This document shows, piece after piece, positions 44,388-50,944 of a stretch of 64,000 nucleotides of DNA (position 1 is its first letter; each line of letters starts with the position of its first letter). Source of the stretch: Bacteroidota bacterium (GTDB lineage Bacteria > Bacteroidota > Bacteroidia > Bacteroidales > UBA6013); NCBI GenBank assembly GCA_020048645.1, contig JAIFMG010000146.1, positions 16,287 through 80,286 of the forward strand, written 5' to 3'. The notes under the pieces are model-generated. The model saw nothing but the letters and a program-made list of their open reading frames with translations, was not told where the DNA came from and did not search any database. Both the position numbers and the translations under genes were made by a program.

Positions 44388-45022
44388 TCCGCATCGAAAG
44401 AAGCACCAAGCCAAGGGCTCCGTTCAAGTGCACCGATTCCGAAATTAAGGAACGGATCCACGACGACTTCCTTCACCTTTGCTATGTTTGTGAGGAGTAT
44501 GTAGCCACAAGCTACGAGATTGACCATTTCTTCCCCAAAGGCCAGGTGGAGTTCAAGCATTTGGAGCACGATTGGGACAATCTTTTTTGCATCTGCCCCA
44601 AATGCAACCAGCAGAGGCCGAAGGATATCAACACGAAGGGCAAAGAGGTGCTGGACAGTTGCAAGGACGATGTGGAAACCCGGCTGCGCTTGCGGTTTGT
44701 TGGGCAACGGGTGGAGGTGCTGGCCACCGACCCAGGGGACGAGAAGGCCAAAAACACGAAAAATCTGCTGGATCGGATCTACAATGGCATCGGCGCCACG
44801 CCAGGCACGCGCGCGCACCTCGACAGACGGGAGGCGATTCAGAAAATCATAAAGAAATTTGAAGAACAGGTCGAAAAGTTCAAAAAGAACGACGTGTTCA
44901 AAAGCGAAGTCGTGGAGCGGCTGGCGAAGGATTCGCGAAGCGATTACAGCTCCTTCGTAACGTTCAAGCGGCAGTGGATACGGGACCACCACCCGGAGCT
45001 GGCGGAGCTGATTCCGGATTGA
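44384..45022 (+). CDS. HNH endonuclease, PtuB-like
   Basis: A 212-aa nuclease. The HNH core is complete: zinc-type C33-x2-C36, catalytic D47-H48 (YEIDHFFPKG), N66 in DNLFCIC, and C71-x2-C74-N75. The rest is helical (NTKNLLDRIYNGIG, EEQVEKFKKND). The ATG overlaps the TGA of the ATPase gene (ATGA), indicating translational coupling and a matched product ratio. In Septu, PtuB is the nuclease effector held by PtuA; by analogy this protein would cut nucleic acid on activation (inference). Confidence 0.85.
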   Translation: MIRIERSTKPRAPFKCTDSEIKERIHDDFLHLCYVCEEYVATSYEIDHFFPKGQVEFKHLEHDWDNLFCICPKCNQQRPKDINTKGKEVLDSCKDDVETRLRLRFVGQRVEVLATDPGDEKAKNTKNLLDRIYNGIGATPGTRAHLDRREAIQKIIKKFEEQVEKFKKNDVFKSEVVERLAKDSRSDYSSFVTFKRQWIRDHHPELAELIPD

Positions 45023-45238
45023 GCGCTGGCTCGGACGGCGATAACCTGACGACGGGAAAGCAGAAAAACACAGGCTGACCAGACGCCTACAATGTGCCGA
45101 GAAGAAATACCGCACAATTTTTGATGGCAAAAAGCGATGGCGTGAATGAAGAACACAATTCAATCGGACATTTCAACCATCAACCTGTTGATAATCACCA
45201 ATACGAAAAACGTTTTTCCATCATTCTAAAACTCTGAA

Positions 45239-45799
45239 ATGGAAAATTTAGAACCGTATAGAATAGAGGGCTTGGATTTAAGCCTCCAACGCAAAGGTGA
45301 TCTTTTGTACCACGAGGGGCCCCTATTGTCTCACTTTGTGAACGCGCAAAACCCTGATGAACACTACTTCTACAAGTGGAGTGATTGCGATGACCTGCAC
45401 AATCGCTGGCTAATTTTTGGTATCTCCACCGAAAACTTGAGCTTCTTTTTTGATGAAAAATTGTCATTGTTGGCCTTGATTCAGAAAACCAACTTCTTGT
45501 TTTTTGTGGACCTTGACACCAACCTGAATACCGTCAACACATTCGTTTGTCCAACACAAAAAATACCTTCCGATTACCTTCCTTCAGAAAGGTCATTTTT
45601 TAAGGAAAGCCAATACGAACAATACGCAATATCCCTTAGAAACGATTTGAAGCAGGAAAAAAAAGATGCGAGCGAACATAACTTTTACCCCATTTTACTC
45701 AAAGAAATGATTTCCATCAAGGAAACCCAAGAGCGGCAAAATTTGTTGCTGAACTTGATCATGAAAAATCTTGATAAAAAACCGCATCTTTCCGACTAA
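45239..45799 (+). CDS. Hypothetical protein, defence-locus companion
   Basis: A 186-aa AT-rich protein that I do not identify with confidence. The stretch YHEGPLLSHFVN...YFYKWSDCDDLHNRWLIFG followed by LSLLALIQKTNFLFFVDLD is reminiscent of DUF6575-type proteins. No signal peptide or membrane helix; the C-terminal third is helical and charged. It lies 216 bp after the HNH gene in the same direction, inside the region bracketed by the direct repeats, and is followed within 11 bp by a foldback repeat. It could be an accessory, an immunity factor or an unrelated passenger. Confidence 0.6.
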   Translation: MENLEPYRIEGLDLSLQRKGDLLYHEGPLLSHFVNAQNPDEHYFYKWSDCDDLHNRWLIFGISTENLSFFFDEKLSLLALIQKTNFLFFVDLDTNLNTVNTFVCPTQKIPSDYLPSERSFFKESQYEQYAISLRNDLKQEKKDASEHNFYPILLKEMISIKETQERQNLLLNLIMKNLDKKPHLSD

Positions 45800-45809
45800 T
45801 TCTGCTTTG

Positions 45810-45950
45810 CAAATTCATGGATTCAAATAAGGTAATAAGGTTGTTTTGACTCCGGCAATTGATTTTCTACTAAGGTTTTACCCAAAAATAAGGTCTTATC
45901 ATCCCATCTGCAACGATAACCTTGTGCCATGTTGCTTTCGATGATGCAAT
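45810..45950 (+). repeat. Foldback repeat, left arm
   Basis: Contains AAATTCATGGATTCAA, TAAGGTAATAAGG, CAATTGATTTTCTACTAAGG and AAAATAAGGTCTTATC, then a degraded inner part. Same as 46964-47100 over about 140 bp. Confidence 0.85.
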
Positions 45951-46011
45951 GTCCCAATTTCCCATTCCCGAAAAGTTTGGGACGTTCTGACAATGCCCAT
46001 CGCAGGATTAT

Positions 46012-46566
46012 CTCGCCCCATCCGGCAGCGTGTTTTCGAGCGGCTCGAAGGCCAGTTCGACTGCCAGGCCAACGGCACACTGCCCAACCAGAGCCTGGGC
46101 AAGTTCGCCGCCACCCGCGTCTCGCTCAACTTCCGCGGCGGCGGCTGGGACCCCCTGCGCTACTGGGAAATCCCCGCCACGGGCGCGAGCGCGAAGCCAT
46201 CGCCCGCGCCGGGCACGAGCACCTGCTCCGCTTCCACACCGACCGCGCCCGAGCCCAGTTCCTGCTCGAAACCGTCGGGCGATGAGCCGAAGGCAATGCC
46301 CCGACACCGATCGCCCGAAGGCTGGCCAAGCCCGAGTTTTTCGCTATCTTTGAACTGAAATCCAACCCGCTCAACCAACATCGCCCCCCGGCATGAACGA
46401 CAAAATCAAAGAACTGGAGGCCAAAGCCGCCAAGCTCGAAGCATCCGAAGACCACCCACAACTCCCCGAAGTCTATCGCGAGCTGGCCCGGCTGTACCAC
46501 AAGGCCAAAAACAAAGAGAAAAACGAAGAGTTTCTGGCGAAAGTGAGGGCGGCTAAGGAGAAAATT
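46012..46566 (+). repeat. Direct repeat, right copy (partner 41085-41770)
   Basis: Starts at the same CCCCATCCGGCAGCG as the left copy, then runs through the end of the CgeB-like gene, the TATCTTTG promoter (46345-46352) and the first codons of the TPR-ATPase gene. Relative to the left copy, 130 bp (41261-41390) are deleted at a 2-bp microhomology, which shifts frame, so the glycosyltransferase part is dead. Confidence 0.92.
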
Positions 46567-46617
46567 GAGGGAACCCAAGCCTGGATTCAAGTCATTAACG
46601 CAATAGGTGATTCTTGA
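46393..46617 (+). pseudogene. Truncated duplicate of the TPR-ATPase N-terminus
   Basis: A 74-codon frame: the first 60 residues match the helical N-terminus of the 41598 protein (MNDKIKELEAKAAKLEASED), then switch to an unrelated tail GTQAWIQVINAIGDS. It has lost the TPR and ATPase parts. The promoter is intact, so a short product could be made, but nothing shows it is functional. Most simply it is the scar of a deleted or rearranged second copy. Confidence 0.8.
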
Positions 46618-46963
46618 TTTTGATATTGGCTTGCGCCCCTTCGGGGCTTTCGGGGCGAAGTCTGCGCGTTCGAAAGGGGCGTAGCCCTGGCATCTTATGC
46701 CAAGTTGCGTTCAACGGTGATGGATACGAATCGTCGGCATCCTGCGAAATTAGGGTCGGAAGGGAGGCGGATGAGTCGGTTTTGATGAATAAGGGAATCT
46801 TCCTCAAAACTTGAGTCCAGTATAAAAACCATTAGGGGATTTGTCCACGAAAGGCACGAAGGGCACGAAAATTTTTTGAAATCAAAATTGGGTCCAGCAT
46901 AAAGAAAGGGAATTTTGAAATGACCTTTTTGGACCGCGCCCAAACTTAATTTTCATCCGTTCT
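46618..46963. other. Intergenic region with degraded repeat pieces
   Basis: No gene. It contains fragments of the foldback family: a CCCCTTCGGGG hairpin near 46640 and a segment near 46701-46754 (CAAGTTGCGTTCAACGGTGA) that matches the inner left arm. A direct GGCACGAA repeat lies near 46852-46868. Confidence 0.7.
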
Positions 46964-47390
46964 ACTTTGCAAATTCATGGATTCAAATAAGGTAATAAGG
47001 TTGTTTTGACTCCGTCAATTGATTTTCTACTAAGGTTTTACCCAAAAATAAGGTCTTGTCATGGCATCTGCAATGATAACCTTGTGCCAAGTTGCTTTCG
47101 GTGGCAACAAATTCAAGTCGTCAGCAGCCTGCGAGATTTGGATGAAAAGGCAGGCTTATGGCACGGATTCCGGGCGAATCCCGAAGGGATGGAATGGTTG
47201 TAGCCAGCCAAGCGTGCGATGGAGGGAAACCCCGGAGGGGTGGCATTACCTGTTCCATCCTGCCGAGGTAGATAATGTCACCCCTTCGGGGTTCTCTTAT
47301 TGGGCTTGGCTCCGCTTTCTACAATCATGACACCCCTCCGGATTTGGGCGCGGCTTCAAGGCAATCCATCGCGTTTGAAAGCGACTTGGG
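46964..47390 (+). repeat. Foldback repeat, near-complete copy
   Basis: Outer left arm (46964-47055), inner arm (GCCAAGTTGCTTTCGG), then CCCGAAGGGATGGAATGGTTGTAG near 47188 and its inverse CTACAATCATGACACCCC at 47319, ending CTTGGG at 47390. The element abuts the TGA stop (47392-47394, minus strand) of the MORN gene. The outer right arm is missing. Confidence 0.85.
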
Positions 47391-47391
47391 C

Positions 47392-48375
47392 TCAGTAGCC
47401 TTCTTCGCCGAAGATTCCGCCGCCGCCTCCGTTGCCGCCGCCTTGGCCGCCGCCGCCGTTGTAGAAGTCGTCGTTGTTGAACTGGGTGGAGGGCTCGGGG
47501 ATCTTGCCGACGTTCTCGTGCATCTGGCGGAACCACTCGGCCTCGCGCTCGAGGAGCTCGTCGTTGTTGGTGGCCACGCCCAGGACGTACTCGATGGTCT
47601 CTTTGACGGAGCCGTCTTCGTTGTAAACGGTCCAGGTGCCGTGGCGGAGGTTCTGGGCGTAGGTTCCGATCATGTAGAACTTGTTGCCGCGCTGGGGGCT
47701 TTCGTTGAAGTAGTACATCCGGCAGGGCCCGTCGAGCTTGCCGTTGACGACGCGGACCTCCATGCGGGGCGAGCCGTTGACGTTGTAGCTCTGCCAGATG
47801 CCGTTCTCGACGTCGTTGACGAAGGTCTTGCGCTCGGCGACGCTGCCGTCGGGGTAGTAGGTGGCGAACTCGCCTTCCTTCTTGCCCTGGTGGTAGGTCT
47901 GGATGTGGGTGAGGTAGCGGAAGATGTTGGGGTAGCGGTATCCGTTGGCGTCGCAGAAGTCCTCGATGAGGCCTCGGCTGTATGAGTAGTAGCGCCATTG
48001 GCCGTCCTTGAGCTGGCCGTAGTACTTGCCCTTGGCCAGGGTGTCGCCGCGCTCGTTGAAGAAGAGGGCGGAGGCGTGGAGGCTCTGGTCGTCGTAGTCG
48101 AGGATGGACTGGGGCTTGCCGTTGGTGTGGTAGATGACGTATTTCCCGACGGGCCGTCCGTTGAGGAAGGTGGCCTCGTAGGCGACCTTGCCGTTGGCGT
48201 GGAACTTCCGCCAGGGGCCTTGGAGGGCTCCTTGGCTGTTGGTCTGGTTGTAGCGGACCTCGGTGTCCTGGCCGATGGAGGTGGAGGTGGTGGAGTCGGT
48301 CTGGGCGGTGGCGGGCCTGGGGGCGGCCAGGGCCAGGACCAGGGCGATGATCGAGAGGCGGGCGGAGGTTTTCAT
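47392..48375 (-). CDS. Secreted MORN-repeat protein (YwqK-like)
   Basis: A 327-aa exported protein with a signal peptide MKTSARLSIIALVLALAAP. MORN_2-type repeats fill the middle (WRKFHANGKVAYEATFLNGR, GEFATYYPDGSVAERKTFVN, GTWTVYNEDGSVKETIEY). The C-terminus is a glycine-rich tail (GGGGQGGGNGGGGG). Annotation pipelines often name such proteins YwqK-family antitoxins, but nothing here supports a toxin-antitoxin role. A start at 48393 (MGKTTPMKT) is also possible; the ATG at 48375 gives a standard signal peptide. Monocistronic. Confidence 0.8.
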   Translation of the reverse strand: MKTSARLSIIALVLALAAPRPATAQTDSTTSTSIGQDTEVRYNQTNSQGALQGPWRKFHANGKVAYEATFLNGRPVGKYVIYHTNGKPQSILDYDDQSLHASALFFNERGDTLAKGKYYGQLKDGQWRYYSYSRGLIEDFCDANGYRYPNIFRYLTHIQTYHQGKKEGEFATYYPDGSVAERKTFVNDVENGIWQSYNVNGSPRMEVRVVNGKLDGPCRMYYFNESPQRGNKFYMIGTYAQNLRHGTWTVYNEDGSVKETIEYVLGVATNNDELLEREAEWFRQMHENVGKIPEPSTQFNNDDFYNGGGGQGGGNGGGGGIFGEEGY

Positions 48376-48461
48376 GGGCGTTGTTTTGCCCATGAAGTAT
48401 CAAAAGGGATACCAAAAAACTTCGGGCCTCGGGGCGGCTGGTCGACGGGTGCTGGGCGGGA

Positions 48462-48493
48462 TTTGGACGCTTGCGGCATTTCACGTAAATTTA
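48462..48493 (+). promoter_or_regulatory. Promoter TTTG-N20-TAAATTTA
   Basis: TTTG at 48462-48465, 20 bp, then TAAATTTA (one mismatch) at 48486-48493, 78 bp before the thiamine-binding protein gene. Confidence 0.5.
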
Positions 48494-48571
48494 GGCGGCC
48501 CGAATGGGCATTTTTGCCAAGGAAACCCAACCCGCGAACGGGCCTCGAGGCCCACGAAAAACCATCTGCCC

Positions 48572-48883
48572 ATGTCCGTTTTGCTCGAATTCACGATTTT
48601 CCCGACCGACCAGCAGGAAAGCCTCAGCCAGTACGTGGGCGAGGTGGTCAACATGATCCGCGAGAGCGGCTTCGATTACCAGCTCACCAGCATGGGCACC
48701 ATCGTCGAGACCAAGACGATGGCGGAGGCCACGCGGCTGCTGGAGGAGTCGATGCGGCTGATGCAGCGGCACTCGAAGCGGGTGCATTGCGCGGCGAAGT
48801 TCGACTACCGGGCCGAGAAGTTCAACCGCCTGCGGGGCAAGATCGAATCCATCGAGCAACGAATCGGTGAGGTCAACTCGTAA
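48572..48883 (+). CDS. Thiamine-binding (MTH1187/YkoF-like) family protein
   Basis: A 103-aa small alpha/beta protein: SVLLEFTIFPTDQQ, SLSQYVGEVVNMIRESGFDYQ, LTSMGTIVETKTMAEATRLL. This matches the PF01910-type family whose members bind thiamine or related metabolites. The ATG at 48572 gives the typical MSVLLEF start. It overlaps the next gene by 17 nt. Function here is inferred from the family only. Confidence 0.85.
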   Translation: MSVLLEFTIFPTDQQESLSQYVGEVVNMIRESGFDYQLTSMGTIVETKTMAEATRLLEESMRLMQRHSKRVHCAAKFDYRAEKFNRLRGKIESIEQRIGEVNS

Positions 48884-49694
48884 GGCATTGGCGCTTCTGG
48901 CGCTGGCCCTCGCGCTGGGGCAGGCGTCGCTGGGGCAGCACACGGGCCGGCACGACAGTTTCGCGCCGGGGGAGGTGCTGACCTACAAGGCGTATTACAA
49001 CCTGTCCTTCCTCTGGGTTGACGCAGGGCGGGTCACCTTCGCGGTGCGGGAGGTTGACGAGCAGGGCGCCAAGCTGCTGAACCTGGTGGCCTCGGGCACG
49101 AGTGTGCCCAAGTACGACTGGGTTTACAAGGTGCGCGACTACTTCAGCAGCCTGGCGCGGCCGAGCGACCTGGCGCCCGTTCGCTTCGTGCGGCAGACCT
49201 CGGAGGGCGACTACGCCGTGAACAACAGCTACCGTTTCGACCAGCAGCGCAAGCTGATCTACTCGTCGATACAGCGCGGCGAGGAGCCGCGTTTCGAGGA
49301 CACGCTGTCGTTCCGGGGCCAGGTGTTCGACCTGCTGACGGCGCCGTACTGGTCGCGGGGGCTGGACTTCGGGGCGATGGACGTGGGCCAGCGGGTGAAC
49401 TTCCAACTGCTGGTGGACAACGAGATACACACGATGCAGATCCGTTTCCTGGGCAAGGAGCAGGTGGAACTGCCCGAGGACGAGCGCGGACGCTCTTTCC
49501 GCTGCCTGAAGTTCGCGGCCACGATGGTGGCCGGGAGCATCTTCAAGGAAGGCGCGGAGGTGCTGGTCTGGGTAACGGACGACGCGAACCACATCCCGGT
49601 GCTGGTGGAGGCCGAGATCCTGGTGGGCACGGTCAAGGCTGTGCTGCTGGAGGCCTACAACCTGGCGCACCCGCTCGACGCGCTGGTGCGCTGA
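48867..49694 (+). CDS. Exported DUF3108 protein
   Basis: A 275-aa exported protein with a GTG start at 48867 overlapping the previous gene by 17 nt; no ATG start would keep the signal peptide (RKALALLALALALGQASLGQ). The mature part shows the DUF3108 pattern: FAPGEVLTYKAYYNLSFLWVDAG, YFSSLARPSDLAPVRFVRQ, GQVFDLLTAPYWSR, VWVTDDANHIPVLVEAEILVGTVKAVL. The family is periplasmic and of unknown function. Operon partner of the thiamine-binding protein gene. Confidence 0.85.
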   Translation: MRSTRKALALLALALALGQASLGQHTGRHDSFAPGEVLTYKAYYNLSFLWVDAGRVTFAVREVDEQGAKLLNLVASGTSVPKYDWVYKVRDYFSSLARPSDLAPVRFVRQTSEGDYAVNNSYRFDQQRKLIYSSIQRGEEPRFEDTLSFRGQVFDLLTAPYWSRGLDFGAMDVGQRVNFQLLVDNEIHTMQIRFLGKEQVELPEDERGRSFRCLKFAATMVAGSIFKEGAEVLVWVTDDANHIPVLVEAEILVGTVKAVLLEAYNLAHPLDALVR

Positions 49695-49772
49695 GGGCGC
49701 GAGGGCATGGAACCGACACCAATCTAACGCACATTTAAACTTGGGATAACGTTTCGAGGCTTTTTTTATTTG

Positions 49773-49780
49773 TACTTTTG
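49773..49780 (+). promoter_or_regulatory. -7 promoter element (TACTTTTG)
   Basis: Exact TAnnTTTG match 38 bp before the lamin-tail protein gene. Confidence 0.6.
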
Positions 49781-49817
49781 TGGCACTGAAAAATCCATTC
49801 AACTTTCAAAAACCATC

Positions 49818-50810
49818 ATGATGAAAAAACTCTCCCTTTCTCTCCTGGCCCTCGCGATCGGAAGCATGGCCAACGCCCAGTGCGACGAGCTGTTCTTCTC
49901 GGAATACATCGAAGGCTCGCACAACAACAAGGCCGTTGAGATCTACAACCCGACCAGCTCGGCCATCAGCCTGAGCGCGTACCAGGTCGTCCGCTACTCC
50001 AACGGCTCGCAGACTCCCAACGGCGTGCAGCTCAGCGGCACCATCCAGCCCAAGAGCACCTACGTGGTGGCCCTGGACAAGCGGGACGCGGAAAGCACCG
50101 GCCAAGACACGATGCTGTTCCAGCCGCTGCTGTTCCTGGCGGACACCTTCGCCTGCCCGGTGTATGAGCAAAACAGGGCCATGTACTTCAACGGCAACGA
50201 CGCGGTAACGCTCGAAAAGAACGGCATTCCGGTTGACATCATCGGCGAGGTGGGGGTTGACCCCAACGACAAGGGCTGGAACGACGACGCGGAGACCAAC
50301 TACATGGCCACCGACCAGACCTGGTGGAACAACTGGACGGCCGACCAGACCCTGATCCGCAAGCCGAACATCGAGGCCGGCGTAACGGCCAACCCGTCTC
50401 CGTTCATGGTGCATGTGGAATGGGACTCGATTCCGCGGAACGCGTTCATGGAGCTGGGCAAGCACAACTGCACCTGCGACGAGGCCACCTACAACGCCAA
50501 CTACACCTACGACATGACGGTCTCCTATTCGGGTGAGGCATGGACGACGGTTCGCGAAGTGGCTCCGGCCCATTCGGCCTTCTTTTTCCCGAACCCGGTG
50601 ACGGACGGGCAGTTCACGGTCAAGGCCAGCGCCATCGTGCGCTCGGTGAGCATCAGCAACATCCTGGGCCAGAACGTCCACAACCAGAACAACACGCAGC
50701 GCCGGGGCGACCTCCAGGTCTTCATCCCCGAACTGGGCCAAGGCCTGTACCTGGTCAACATCCTTTTCGAGGACAACACCCGCCTGACGCAGAAGATCGT
50801 GGTGCGTTGA
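49818..50810 (+). CDS. Lamin-tail domain protein with T9SS C-terminal domain
   Basis: A 330-aa secreted protein. The signal peptide MMKKLSLSLLALAIGSMANA gives the start at 49818. The lamin-tail-like domain (about 20-210) shows ELFFSEYIEGSHNNKAVEIY, STYVVALDKRDA and NDAVTLEKNG, a pattern common in secreted Bacteroidota nucleases and adhesins; no nuclease domain is present here. The C-terminal 80 residues (FFFPNPVTDGQFTVKA to GLYLVNILFEDNTRLTQK) are a T9SS sorting domain. It has its own promoter and terminator. Third T9SS cargo in the window. Confidence 0.88.
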   Translation: MMKKLSLSLLALAIGSMANAQCDELFFSEYIEGSHNNKAVEIYNPTSSAISLSAYQVVRYSNGSQTPNGVQLSGTIQPKSTYVVALDKRDAESTGQDTMLFQPLLFLADTFACPVYEQNRAMYFNGNDAVTLEKNGIPVDIIGEVGVDPNDKGWNDDAETNYMATDQTWWNNWTADQTLIRKPNIEAGVTANPSPFMVHVEWDSIPRNAFMELGKHNCTCDEATYNANYTYDMTVSYSGEAWTTVREVAPAHSAFFFPNPVTDGQFTVKASAIVRSVSISNILGQNVHNQNNTQRRGDLQVFIPELGQGLYLVNILFEDNTRLTQKIVVR

Positions 50811-50841
50811 TGCCCTCCTGGTCTTGAAGAACTTATCGGGA

Positions 50842-50877
50842 AAGGGTGTTGGAGAGCCTCGGCTGTCCGGCGCCCTT
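50842..50877 (+). terminator. Intrinsic terminator-like hairpin with G-U pairs
   Basis: 12-bp stem AAGGGTGTTGGA / TCCGGCGCCCTT (three G-U pairs, 12-nt loop) followed by TTCTGTTTCT, between the lamin-tail and TonB receptor genes. Confidence 0.6.
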
Positions 50878-50944
50878 TTCTGTTTCTGACCTTTGTCCCT
50901 CTCTTGTCCTCCCCCCACCCCACCCAATTTCACCCCTTCCCCCC

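Noticed and set aside
41598..45022. Retron-associated Septu (with reverse transcriptase)
   Set aside because: No reverse transcriptase gene or msr/msd-like structure is seen around the ATPase-HNH pair.
45810..47390. CRISPR-like array
   Set aside because: Repeats are long, few, irregularly spaced and palindromic; there are no spacers and no cas genes.
47392..48375. YwqK-like protein as the antitoxin of a toxin-antitoxin pair
   Set aside because: It has a signal peptide, MORN repeats and no toxin gene next to it; the antitoxin name is a pipeline label.
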